Assembly (NCBI GenBank): GCA_964512305.1 | Contig: CAZEIW010000151.1 | Span: 1-24,188, forward strand | DNA length: 24,188 nt | Source of the DNA: CAZEIW01 sp964512305 | Lineage (GTDB): Bacteria > Pseudomonadota > Gammaproteobacteria > Burkholderiales > Burkholderiaceae_F | Direction of reading: 5' to 3' | In this document: one piece after another, positions 7,158-16,873 of the stretch | Layout of the letters: every line of letters begins with the position of its first letter | How positions within the stretch are numbered: position 1 is the first letter of the stretch | Position numbers and translations under genes: made by a program | Notes under the pieces: generated by a model | What the model saw: the letters and a program-made list of their open reading frames with translations, nothing else | Database searches by the model: none | Told to the model about the DNA's origin: nothing

Positions 7158-7679
7158 ATGAAAATGAGACGGATCGCTGAATTGCCCGCGGGTCTCGTGC
7201 TGGCGCGGGTCATGGTGGCGGCGGGCCTCGCCGCTGGTTTCGCATCCCAGGCCGAAGCGGCCGATGTCGGGGTCTCGATCAACTTCAGCCAGCCCGGCGT
7301 CTATGGCCGGATCGATATCGGCGCCTTCCCCCAACCCGAAGTGATCGTGGCGCAGCCGGTGATCATCGCGCCGCCGCCGCCGCGCGCCGTTCTCGGGCCG
7401 GCGCCGGAACCGGTCTACATGTGGGTACCGCCGGAACATCAGAGGCGCTGGGGTTATTACTGCCACCAGTATCACGCGTGCGGCGTGCCGGTGTACTTCG
7501 TCAAGCACGACTGGTACGAGGGACACGTGATGCATGGCCACGGGCGTGCCGAAGGCCGGGATCATGCCCGGGGCCGCGATGAGCGCCACGAGGACAGGGA
7601 TCGAGGGGAGAGGGATCGCGGCAAGGGGCGCGACGAAGGCGATCGGGGTGAACGCGGCCGGGGGCGCGACCGGGACTGA
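7158..7679 (+). CDS. Exported hypothetical protein with Arg/Asp/Gly/His-rich tail
   Basis: This is a 173-aa protein. Residues 1-35 form a signal peptide ending near SQAEAAD. The core has GVSINFSQPGVYGRIDIG, a proline stretch, VYMWVPPEHQRRWGYYC, then ACGVPVYFVKHDWY. This core resembles a common uncharacterised exported family of betaproteobacteria. The last roughly 47 residues are low complexity, made of Arg, Asp, Glu, Gly and His (runs such as RDERHEDRDRGERDRG), which would be extended and highly charged. The ATG at 7158 was chosen over in-frame codons further upstream because the signal peptide starts there; the Shine-Dalgarno is weak. The stop codon lies inside the first unit of a 13-bp tandem repeat. 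No function can be assigned. Confidence 0.75.
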   Translation: MKMRRIAELPAGLVLARVMVAAGLAAGFASQAEAADVGVSINFSQPGVYGRIDIGAFPQPEVIVAQPVIIAPPPPRAVLGPAPEPVYMWVPPEHQRRWGYYCHQYHACGVPVYFVKHDWYEGHVMHGHGRAEGRDHARGRDERHEDRDRGERDRGKGRDEGDRGERGRGRDRD

Positions 7680-7748
7680 CGGCCGGGACTGACGGCCGGG
7701 ACTGACAGCCGGGACTGACAGCCCGGACTCACGGCCGGAACTGACAGC
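7671..7748 (+). repeat. Six-copy 13-bp tandem repeat
   Basis: Unit CGGGACTGACRGC is repeated six times head to tail with no spacer (7671-7683, 7684-7696, 7697-7709, 7710-7722, 7723-7735, 7736-7748). Copies 1-4 differ only at the R position; copies 5 and 6 carry one or two further changes. The array begins inside the last codons of the preceding gene, so the stop codon (TGA) is in copy 1. Confidence 0.95.
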
Positions 7749-7861
7749 CGCTTGCCGCCCGTCAACCCGCCGGCGGGCGGAACGTCCATCATGGAGTTCA
7801 GGCGCGGGAGGCGTCCGCGCCGGCGTGCAGGGCGCGCGGCGAGGCGCGCCGGGAGTCCGCG

Positions 7862-8503
7862 ATGCATCGGGAGTCGGTGTCACTCGGGCGGCGCCGGTTG
7901 CCCGGCGACCTTGCCGTGCCGGGCACCGCCGTGGGCTTGGTGGTGTTCGCGCACGGAAGCGGCAGCAGCCGGCTGAGCCCGCGCAACACGGCGGTTGCCG
8001 ACGCCCTGAATCGCGAGAACCTCGCGACGCTGCTGTTCGATCTGCTGACCGTCGGGGAAGCGGACGACCGCGCCAACGTGTTCGACATCGAATTGCTCGG
8101 CCGTCGGGTGGTCGAGGCGCTCGACTGGATCGACACCCGCCCCGACCTGGCGGCGCTGCCGATCGGCCTCTTCGGCGCCAGCACCGGTGCGGCGGCCGCG
8201 CTGGTGGCGGCGTCGATACGTCCTGGCCGGGTCGCCGCGGTCGTTTCGCGCGGAGGCAGGCCGGATCTCGCGGGCGGGCACCTGAAGTCGGTCGCGGCGC
8301 CGACGCTGCTGATCGTCGGTGCCGACGATCGCAACGTGCTTCACCTCAATGAAACGGCGCTTGCCGGGATCGGCGCCGAAAAGCAGCTCGAGATCGTCCC
8401 CGCCGCGACCCATCTGTTCGAGGAGCCGGGCGCGCTCGAGGCGGTGGCCCGGCTGGCGGCAGCCTGGTTCGGCCACCATCTTCCCCTGGCGCAGGCGCGA
8501 TGA
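7862..8503 (+). CDS. Alpha/beta hydrolase (dienelactone-hydrolase-like)
   Basis: This 213-aa protein has a compact alpha/beta-hydrolase fold. The oxyanion-side motif VVFAHGSGSSR is at 27-37. The nucleophile elbow GASTG (105-109) places Ser107. The acid is likely Asp155 or Asp156 in VGADDRN, and the base is His184 in ATHLFEE, so the catalytic triad appears complete. No signal peptide is seen, so it should be cytoplasmic. The ATG has GGGAG 6 nt upstream. Its stop overlaps the start of the phosphoribosyltransferase gene (ATGA), so the two are translationally coupled. Hydrolases of this type are often found next to or fused with such phosphoribosyltransferases. The substrate is unknown. Confidence 0.88.
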   Translation: MHRESVSLGRRRLPGDLAVPGTAVGLVVFAHGSGSSRLSPRNTAVADALNRENLATLLFDLLTVGEADDRANVFDIELLGRRVVEALDWIDTRPDLAALPIGLFGASTGAAAALVAASIRPGRVAAVVSRGGRPDLAGGHLKSVAAPTLLIVGADDRNVLHLNETALAGIGAEKQLEIVPAATHLFEEPGALEAVARLAAAWFGHHLPLAQAR

Positions 8504-9171
8504 CCGTATTTGCCGATCGCGTCGAGGCCGGGCGCCTGCTCGCCGCCAAGGTCGCGGCGCTGGGCGTGTCCGATCCGGTCGTGCTCGCGCTGCCGCGCGG
8601 CGGCGTCCCGGTTGCGGCGGAAGTGGCGCGGGCGCTCGCCGCACCGCTCGACCTGCTGCTGGTGCGCAAGATCGGCGTGCCGTGGCAGCCCGAACTGGCC
8701 GTGGCGGCGATCGTCGACGGCGCGGAGCCGCAACTCGTGATCGACGAACCCGTGTTGCGGGACACGGGCCTCGCGCGCAGCGTGATCGACGACGAAGCCC
8801 GGCGCCAGCTGAGGGAGATCGAGCGGCGGCGCATCACCTACCTGCAGGGGCGCGCTCCGATTGCGGTCGAAGGCCGGACCGCGATCGTGGTCGACGACGG
8901 GATCGCGACCGGCACGACGATGCGCGCGGCGCTCCGAGGCCTGCGCCGGCGCCGGCCGGCGCACCTCGTCCTTGCGGTGCCGGTCGCGCCGGCGGAAACG
9001 ATCGCCGCGCTGCAGGCCGAGGTCGACCGCATCGTCTGCCTGGCGCAGCCCGATCCGTTCTACGCGATCGGCGCGTTCTATCGCGACTTCCATCAGCTCG
9101 ACGACCAGGAGGTGATCGACCTGCTGGCGGCCGCAGACAGGCTCGGGCCGGCCGGCAGCGGGCCGCGCTGA
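8500..9171 (+). CDS. Phosphoribosyltransferase-family protein
   Basis: This 223-aa protein contains the type I phosphoribosyltransferase signature: two hydrophobic residues, two acids, then a glycine/threonine loop (VVDDGIATGTT, about residues 130-140) that binds the ribose-phosphate of PRPP. The N-terminal half has ALPRGGVPVAAEVA and LLVRKIGVPWQPELAVAAI, both typical of a stand-alone subfamily with no proven substrate. The start ATG overlaps the hydrolase stop. The gene ends 9 bp before the convergent ftsH stop. Family members are usually annotated simply as phosphoribosyltransferase; a nucleotide-salvage role should not be assumed. Confidence 0.9.
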   Translation: MTVFADRVEAGRLLAAKVAALGVSDPVVLALPRGGVPVAAEVARALAAPLDLLLVRKIGVPWQPELAVAAIVDGAEPQLVIDEPVLRDTGLARSVIDDEARRQLREIERRRITYLQGRAPIAVEGRTAIVVDDGIATGTTMRAALRGLRRRRPAHLVLAVPVAPAETIAALQAEVDRIVCLAQPDPFYAIGAFYRDFHQLDDQEVIDLLAAADRLGPAGSGPR

Positions 9172-9180
9172 TCCCCGGCT

Positions 9181-11001
<1,821 letters not shown>

Positions 11002-11148
11002 CGTTCGTCCGATCGATGTCGACGGCGGCCGCCAGCCGCGCGGGCTGCTGCGGATGATAGCGAGCCGATCAATCGCGTAGCACCGGGGCGCGATCGCGTC
11101 GCGTCAGGCAGGCTCGAGCCTACGGCGGGAGGCGGAGTGTCGCGTTCC

Positions 11149-11511
11149 CCCTCACCCCCGCCCCTCTCCCGCAAGCGGGAGAGGGGAGTGAACTGCGATC
11201 GCCTCTCGCGCAGGCGGGAGGGGGTGTGAATTGCGATCCACTCTCCCGCAGGCGGGAGAGTGCGTGAATTGCGGTCCCCTCTCCCGCTTGCGGGAGAGCC
11301 TGCTGCCGCCGCGGCGGCGGCTGCACACGGACCATGAACCGAGTGGCAGCAAGAATGACCCCCGTGAATGCCGCGGGGGGTGCTCGAGGGGGGGCGCAGC
11401 CACCCCTCGAAGCCGATCCTCCCGCTTTTCGGTTCCGAAGCTGCCGGCGCCAAACGTCCTGCTCCGCCGCCCTTCGGAGCTACGGTTCATGGAAAGGGGT
11501 AGGGGTGAGGG
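11149..11511. repeat. MITE-like or structured element bounded by 17-bp inverted repeats
   Basis: The left end CCCTCACCCCCGCCCCT (11149-11165) is repeated inverted at 11495-11511 with two mismatches in the middle. Inside it, CCATGAACCG (11332-11341) is perfectly inverted as CGGTTCATGG (11483-11492). The left half holds four REP-like palindromes. There is no reading frame for a transposase, and no clear target-site duplication at the edges. Either a non-autonomous mobile element or a large structured transcript would fit. Confidence 0.5.
11161..11298. repeat. Four tandem REP-like palindromes
   Basis: Four units spaced about 38-41 bp apart each hold a palindrome of the form CTCTCCCGC-NN-GCGGGAGAG, followed by a linker like GTGAATTGCGATCC. 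Palindromes are at 11161-11186 (perfect, 12-bp arms), 11202-11220 (imperfect), 11241-11260 and 11279-11298. Loops are AA, AG, AG and TT. The strong dyads and conserved linkers are what REP-type extragenic repeats look like. Confidence 0.85.
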
Positions 11512-11518
11512 TAAGGGG

Positions 11519-11857
11519 CTAGGTTTGCCTCTGCTCCGCCGCCGGCTCTGCGTGATGGCCGCAGCGGCCGTGCAGGCCGGCGCGGAATTTCTCGCGCTCT
11601 TCGGGCGTCATCTGTTCCCAGCGCTCCATCATGCGCCGGCGCCAGTACATCGAGTAACCGGGGCGGCGCATGCCACCGACCAGGATCCTCACCAGCAGCA
11701 GCAGCCCGACCGCCTGCCAGAAACCGATCTCGTGCCAGCCGAACAGCGGCGGCACCAGCCAGTTCCACAGGCTCATGACCACCGCGCCCACCGCCGCCAG
11801 GAACACCACCGCGAGCGCCCCGAACTTCAAACCCCTTTTCCAGCCGATCCATCTCAT
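11519..11857 (-). CDS. Small two-helix membrane protein coupled to an ECF sigma factor
   Basis: This 112-aa protein starts MRWIGWKRGLK. It has two membrane helices (about 11-33, then IGFWQAVGLLLLVRILVGG at about 44-62) joined by WNWLVPPLFGWHE. A basic cytoplasmic tail follows (YWRRRMMERWEQMTPEEREKF) and ends in a His/Gln-rich stretch. The NWLVPPLF-then-FWQAvGLLLL pattern occurs in small membrane proteins of several phyla; no function is established to my knowledge. The ATG at 11857 has GAAGGA (11864-11869) 6 nt upstream, overlapping the sigma-factor stop. Translation is therefore probably coupled. Its position just downstream of the sigma gene is where an anti-sigma factor often lies, but I see no zinc-binding anti-sigma motif. 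Confidence 0.8.
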   Translation of the reverse strand: MRWIGWKRGLKFGALAVVFLAAVGAVVMSLWNWLVPPLFGWHEIGFWQAVGLLLLVRILVGGMRRPGYSMYWRRRMMERWEQMTPEEREKFRAGLHGRCGHHAEPAAEQRQT

Positions 11858-11867
11858 CTTCAATCCT

Positions 11868-12449
11868 TCACGTAGCATCGAATTCGTCGTAAATCGCCTG
11901 CAGCCGCTCCCGGAGATGGCGCACCGCGTAGTGCTTGCGTGCCAGCAGCGTATTGATTCCCACCCCGCTGGCGGCGGCCAGGTCCTTGAAGCTGCGCCCC
12001 TCCAATTCGTGCGCGACGAAAACCTCGCGCTGCGCATCCGGCAGCTCGTCGAGCGCCGCTTCCAACTCCTCCAGCAGGAGGCCGCGCGCATAGGCCGCTT
12101 CGGGTCCGCCGCCGGGCGCCGGCAGCAGATCCTCGAGACGATCGTCCCCATCCCCGTCGCCATCGATCGGCTCGGCCGCCGCCGCCGACCGTGCCCGCCG
12201 GAAGCGATCCGTGATCCGGTTGCGCGCGACCCGGAACAGCCAGGCGCCCACCTGCTCGATCGGCTTCATCAGCCGAACCGCCTCCACCAGCTCGTAGAAG
12301 ACATCCTGCAGGATGTCTTCGGCGTCGCCGGGGTCCGCAACGCGGCGGCGGATGAAGCCGAGCAGGCGCCTGCGCTCGCGCGCGATCGTGTCGACGATCG
12401 ACCGGTCCTGTTCGCTCACCACCGCGTCGAGGCTCAATGCGGCCTTCAT
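11868..12449 (-). CDS. ECF-type RNA polymerase sigma factor
   Basis: This 193-aa protein has sigma-70 region 2 (about 27-95, with DAEDILQDVFYELVEAV and GAWLFRVARNRITDRFRR). An acidic linker (GDGDGDDRLEDLL) separates it from region 4 (about 125-185, with LDELPDAQREVFVAHELEG and SGVGINTLLARKHYAVRHLRERL). Such sigma factors redirect RNA polymerase to a small regulon in response to an envelope or other stress. The next gene on the same strand encodes a small membrane protein instead of a recognisable anti-sigma factor. The start ATG (12449) is divergent from the DUF4124 gene. I could not identify an autoregulated promoter in the 87-bp gap. Confidence 0.92.
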   Translation of the reverse strand: MKAALSLDAVVSEQDRSIVDTIARERRRLLGFIRRRVADPGDAEDILQDVFYELVEAVRLMKPIEQVGAWLFRVARNRITDRFRRARSAAAAEPIDGDGDGDDRLEDLLPAPGGGPEAAYARGLLLEELEAALDELPDAQREVFVAHELEGRSFKDLAAASGVGINTLLARKHYAVRHLRERLQAIYDEFDAT

Positions 12450-12504
12450 GGTGTGAAGACGGCGCTGCTAACCAAATATTGCATCTTCAGGCTTGCGCGT
12501 TGGA

Positions 12505-12510
12505 TATACT
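12505..12510 (+). promoter_or_regulatory. Possible -10 element for the DUF4124 gene
   Basis: TATACT at 12505-12510 lies 26 bp before the DUF4124 start codon in an unusually A/T-containing stretch between divergent genes. The best -35-like hexamer (TTGCAT, 12479-12484) is 20 nt away, which is too far for a standard promoter. The call is weak. Confidence 0.3.
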
Positions 12511-12536
12511 GGTTCATCCAGTGCATGGGGGCGACG

Positions 12537-13052
12537 ATGTTGCGACGCCTTCGGATTTCGCTGATCTTGCCGGCCCTGGCCGGCGCGGTGGTGTTTTCGC
12601 CGGCACAGGCAGAAATCGTCGGCTGGGTCGACGCGTCGGGGCGCACCACATACAGCAACCTGCCGCCGCCGGCCGGCGTCCGGGTGACCGACGTGATCAA
12701 GGAAGCTCCTCCGCCGACCCGCACGCCTGCGCAGGCCGCGGACGAAGAGAGCCAGGCGCAGGTGCGCACGCTGACCGAACGTGTGCGCCAGCTCGAGTGG
12801 CAGGTCGAACAGGCGCGTCGAGATGCTTCGCCGCCGGTGGTGTATCAGTCCGCCGCTTACCCGCCGCCGCCGAGGACCGCCTGCGACCCGGACACCTTCG
12901 ACTGCGATCTCTCCTGGGGTCCGGTGTTCTACGTGGGAGGCGTCGTCCCACGTTCGCATCGAGAGCACCATTTTGAGCCGTTCCGCGGCAAGCACCACTT
13001 CGCGCCGCCGCCGCCAACACGCCTGGTCACCACCTCGGCGCCGCGGCGATAA
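12537..13052 (+). CDS. Exported DUF4124-domain protein
   Basis: This is a 171-aa protein. The signal peptide is about residues 1-24 (MLRRLRISLILPALAGAVVF, then SPAQA). A DUF4124 domain follows directly: IVGWVDASGRTTYSNLPPPAGV has the usual W-D-x-G-x-T-x-Y-S pattern of this periplasmic family of unknown function. Residues about 70-95 form a short coiled coil (VRTLTERVRQLEWQVEQARRD). The tail is Pro/His-rich and contains two Cys in TACDPDTFDCD. The second of two ATGs (12537) was chosen because a G-rich Shine-Dalgarno (GGGGG) lies about 5 nt upstream; the first (12525) has none. It is divergent from the ECF sigma gene and followed by tRNA-Leu. Confidence 0.85.
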   Translation: MLRRLRISLILPALAGAVVFSPAQAEIVGWVDASGRTTYSNLPPPAGVRVTDVIKEAPPPTRTPAQAADEESQAQVRTLTERVRQLEWQVEQARRDASPPVVYQSAAYPPPPRTACDPDTFDCDLSWGPVFYVGGVVPRSHREHHFEPFRGKHHFAPPPPTRLVTTSAPRR

Positions 13053-13090
13053 CGCCGGCGAGGGCGGGGCAGCGTGTAACGCATTGATTT

Positions 13091-13099
13091 TGTTACTAT
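13091..13099 (+). promoter_or_regulatory. Extended -10 promoter of tRNA-Leu
   Basis: TGTTACTAT matches the extended -10 form TGnTAnnnT, with TACTAT at 13094-13099. Transcription would start near 13106, a few bases before the mature tRNA 5' end. No good -35 is present, which extended -10 promoters can tolerate. Confidence 0.45.
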
Positions 13100-13109
13100 C
13101 GCTTCGCTC

Positions 13110-13194
13110 GCCCCGGTGATGAAACCGGTAGACATACGGGACTTAAAATCCCGGGCCGAGAGGCGTGCGGGTTCGAGTCCCGCCCGGGGCACCA
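13110..13194 (+). tRNA. tRNA-Leu (anticodon UAA)
   Basis: A complete 85-nt class II tRNA. The acceptor arms GCCCCGG (13110-13116) and CCGGGGC (13184-13190) pair perfectly. The anticodon stem CGGGA/TCCCG encloses a loop with TAA, reading UUA/UUG leucine codons. A variable arm (GGCCGAGAGGC region) and the T-loop GGTTCGAGTCC follow. Discriminator A and an encoded CCA end at 13194. No integrase or repeated 3' fragment follows it in the window. Confidence 0.97.
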
Positions 13195-13292
13195 GAACGA
13201 ATGACGGCCGATTTCCCCGGATCGCGGTTGCGGGAAAAGGCATAAGCTGTCGGCAGGGTTCGGCTCCGGGTCGTCCCACAGATCGGAACGTC

Positions 13293-13724
13293 GTGAAGGT
13301 CTTCAACCTGCGCTGCGACCAGCACCACCCCTTCGAGGGCTGGTTCGGGTCGGCCGGCGACCTCGAAACGCAAATCGCGGGCGGCTTGCTGGAATGCCCG
13401 ATGTGCGGGTCCAAGGAGGTCCGCCGCACGCCGTCGGCACCGCGGCTCAATTTTGGCGCCGCACCCGAGACGCAGGGCGCCGCCATGCCGGCCTCGGGCC
13501 CGATGCACGCGCTGGCGGTCAAAATGGCGCGCGAGATCGCCGCCAAGACCGAGGATGTCGGCGAACGCTTCGCGGAGGAAGCGCGGCGGATCCACTACAA
13601 GGAAATCCCCGAGCGCGGGATCCGCGGCGTGACGACCCGCGACGAGGCCGAGGCGCTGATCGAGGAGGGCGTAGGCGTGATGCCGTTCCCGTTCGCGCAC
13701 CTGGTCAAGGAGCCGCTGCACTAG
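13293..13724 (+). CDS. DUF1178-family protein
   Basis: This 143-aa cytoplasmic protein begins (GTG) MKVFNLRCDQHHPFEGWFGS. It has a second cysteine pair in LLECPMCGS (about 34-41), so Cys8, Cys36 and Cys39 with nearby His could form a small zinc or rubredoxin-like site. PSAPRLNFG follows. The C-terminal half is helical and ends with EALIEEGVGVMPFPF. The order of motifs and the length match the DUF1178 family, which is widespread in proteobacteria and has no known function. The GTG start is required to include the conserved KVFNLRC opening; the upstream Shine-Dalgarno is weak. Confidence 0.9.
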   Translation: MKVFNLRCDQHHPFEGWFGSAGDLETQIAGGLLECPMCGSKEVRRTPSAPRLNFGAAPETQGAAMPASGPMHALAVKMAREIAAKTEDVGERFAEEARRIHYKEIPERGIRGVTTRDEAEALIEEGVGVMPFPFAHLVKEPLH

Positions 13725-13739
13725 GCTGCAGCGGCACGC

Positions 13740-14428
13740 TCAGCGCCGCCGGTACTGGGTGCTGCCGAACAGGTTCTCGCGCGCTTTCTCGTCGAACGTC
13801 GGGCGCCTGCGATCGGCGAGGACCTCGAGCCCACGCCGCACCGCCGGCCGGGCGTCGACTTCGTCGAACCAGCGCTTGAAATTCGGATAGTCCGCGAGGT
13901 CGACGCCCTGGTTCGCGTGCGAGCGCGTCCAGGGAAAGATCGCGATGTCGGCGATCGAGTACTCGCCCGCGAAATGGCGGACCTCTCCGAGGCGGCGGTC
14001 CATGACGCCGTAGATGCGGCGCGCCTCGTTCGTGTAGCGCTGGATCGCGTACTCGATCCGCTCCGGACTGTAGTTGCGGAAGTGGTGCGCCTGGCCGAGC
14101 ATCGGCCCGACCGTGCCCATCTGGAACATCAGCCACTGCAGCGCGACGAATCTGCCGCGGTCGTCGGCCGGCAGCAGACGCCCCGCCTTGCCCGCCAGGT
14201 ACACCAGGATCGCGCCGGATTCGAAGAGCGGAATCGGCCGCCCGTCCGGACCGTCGGGGTCGACGATGGCCGGAATCTTGTTGTTCGGGCTGATGGCGAG
14301 GAATTCGGCGCGGAACTGGTCGCCCGCCCCGATGTCGACCGGATGCACCCGGTACGGCAGCCCGCACTCCTCGAGCATGATGTGGACCTTGTGCCCGTTG
14401 GGCGTCGGCCACGAATAGACGTCGATGG

Positions 14429-14432
<4 letters not shown>
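13740..14432 (-). CDS. Glutathione S-transferase, Nu-class (YfcG/YghU)-like
   Basis: This 230-aa protein has a thioredoxin-fold N-terminal domain (about 1-85) with YSWPTPNGHKVHIMLEECG and AISPNNKIPAIVD, and an all-helical C-terminal domain ending PNFKRWFDEVDARPAV. The TPNG motif at 10-13, in place of a catalytic Cys, Ser or Tyr at this site, is characteristic of the YfcG/YghU and Ure2p-like group. Members of that group bind two glutathiones and act as disulfide-bond reductases. The start is GTG at 14430-14432, overlapping the stop of the acyl-CoA dehydrogenase gene by 4 bp. It would therefore be translated by coupling after the dehydrogenase, perhaps to handle reactive intermediates. That link is inference. 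Confidence 0.92.
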
Positions 14433-15664
<1,232 letters not shown>

Positions 15665-15746
15665 GGCGGCGTCCTCCTCGCGGCAGAATACCGCAGCCGC
15701 GAGTCGCGGCCGCAACCGGAGCAGGTCGGGGCCGTCTTCGATCGGG

Positions 15747-15752
15747 TATAAA
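15747..15752 (+). promoter_or_regulatory. Possible -10 element of the oxidoreductase gene
   Basis: TATAAA at 15747-15752 stands out in a GC-rich divergent intergenic region. There is no recognisable -35 at the right distance. If used, transcription would start near 15759, giving a leader of about 75 nt before the chosen ATG, or a nearly leaderless message from an in-frame GTG at 15761. Confidence 0.35.
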
Positions 15753-15832
15753 GGCGGGCGGTGAAGGCGATCCGGGCGCGTGATGCCCGGACCGGGCGGG
15801 CGCGGCAATGCCCGCGCTCTCGAGGTCGAGCG

Positions 15833-16807
15833 ATGAAGGCGATCCAGTGCGTCGAGTGGGGCGGCCCGGAGCGGTTGAAGCTGGCCGAGGTCCCGGTGCC
15901 CGAGCCCGCCGCGGGCGAGATCCGGATCCGCGTGCGGGCCGCCGGGGTCAACTACCCCGATGCGCTGATCATCCAGCGCAAGTACCAGTTGCAGCCGGCG
16001 CTGCCCTTCGTTCCCGGCACCGAGGTCGCGGGTGTCGTCGATGCGGTCGGCCCGGGGGTCACGGCCTACAAGGGCGGCGAGCGCGTGGTCGCCTTCGTCA
16101 GCCTGGGCGCCTTTGCCGAATACGCATGCACGCAGGCAACCATGGCGGCACCGCTTCCGCCCGGCGTGGCCGATCCGGTGGCTGCCGCGTTCACGCTGGC
16201 CTATGCGACCTCGCAGCACGCACTGCGCGATCGCGGCGAGTTGAAGTCGGGTGAGACGCTGCTCGTGCTCGGCGCCGGCGGCGGAGTCGGCCTTGCCGCG
16301 GTCGAGCTGGGCAAGCTCGCCGGGGCGCGCGTGATCGCCGCGGCCTCGACGGACGAGAAGCTGGGCGTGGCGCACGAGCATGGCGCCGACGCGCTCATCA
16401 ACTACTCGGTGCTCGAGTTGCGCGAAGCGATACGCACGCTGACCGACGGCAAGGGGGTCGACGTCGTCTACGACCCGGTCGGCGGCGCCTACACCGAGCC
16501 GGCCTTGCGATCGATCGCGTGGCGCGGACGGCTGCTGGTGATCGGGTTCGCTTTCGGCCAGATCCCGCAGCTCCCGGCCAACGTGCTGCTGTTGAGGGGC
16601 GCTTCGGCGGTCGGGGCGTACTGGGGTGAATTCGCGAAGCGCGAACCGTCCGCCAACCGCGCGATGCTGACCGAGCTGTTCGGCTGGCTCGCCCAGGGCA
16701 AGCTGCGGCCGCACGTGTCGCAGACCTTCGCGCTCGCCGACACCGGGCAGGCGCTCGAGACGCTGCTGAACCGGCGCGCGATCGGCAAGCTCGTGATCAC
16801 GCCGTGA
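15833..16807 (+). CDS. Zinc-independent MDR oxidoreductase (NADPH:quinone oxidoreductase-like)
   Basis: This 324-aa protein is a medium-chain dehydrogenase/reductase. Its N-terminal GroES-like domain has AAGVNYPDALIIQRKYQ and PFVPGTEVAGVVDAVG. Its nucleotide-binding Rossmann motif is LVLGAGGGVGLAAVELGK (about 144-161). Catalytic and structural zinc ligands are absent, as in the quinone oxidoreductase branch. It likely reduces a quinone or an alpha,beta-unsaturated carbonyl compound with NADPH. The ATG at 15833 has GAGG 7 nt upstream. An in-frame GTG at 15761 would add 24 residues with no homology to the family. It sits on the opposite strand between the acyl-CoA dehydrogenase and phosphotransferase genes, a common neighbourhood for fatty-acid catabolism. 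Confidence 0.92.
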   Translation: MKAIQCVEWGGPERLKLAEVPVPEPAAGEIRIRVRAAGVNYPDALIIQRKYQLQPALPFVPGTEVAGVVDAVGPGVTAYKGGERVVAFVSLGAFAEYACTQATMAAPLPPGVADPVAAAFTLAYATSQHALRDRGELKSGETLLVLGAGGGVGLAAVELGKLAGARVIAAASTDEKLGVAHEHGADALINYSVLELREAIRTLTDGKGVDVVYDPVGGAYTEPALRSIAWRGRLLVIGFAFGQIPQLPANVLLLRGASAVGAYWGEFAKREPSANRAMLTELFGWLAQGKLRPHVSQTFALADTGQALETLLNRRAIGKLVITP

Positions 16808-16873
16808 GCGCACAGCCCTTTGCGCACGGCGCCCAGGCAGTCCGGTGAGGCGAGCGCCCGACGGCGCCCGGGA

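Larger units (their letters stand above)
11002..11518. other. Non-coding block upstream of ftsH with REP-like and nested inverted repeats
   Basis: About 517 bp separate the ftsH start from the stop of the small membrane-protein gene. I find no convincing gene: open frames here are short, overlap on all strands and are low complexity. Positions 11002-11140 must carry the ftsH promoter, but I could not pick a clear -35/-10 pair. Positions 11149-11517 hold four tandem palindromes and two nested inverted-repeat pairs, described separately. Confidence 0.8.

Noticed and set aside
7671..7748. CRISPR array
   Set aside because: The 13-bp units are directly tandem with no spacers, and no cas gene is present.
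11161..11298. CRISPR array from the REP-like repeats
   Set aside because: The sequence between palindromes is itself conserved rather than unique spacer, and the units are palindromic extragenic repeats.
13110..13292. Genomic island or prophage attachment at tRNA-Leu
   Set aside because: There is no integrase, no repeated tRNA 3' end in the window, and the downstream genes are ordinary chromosomal families.
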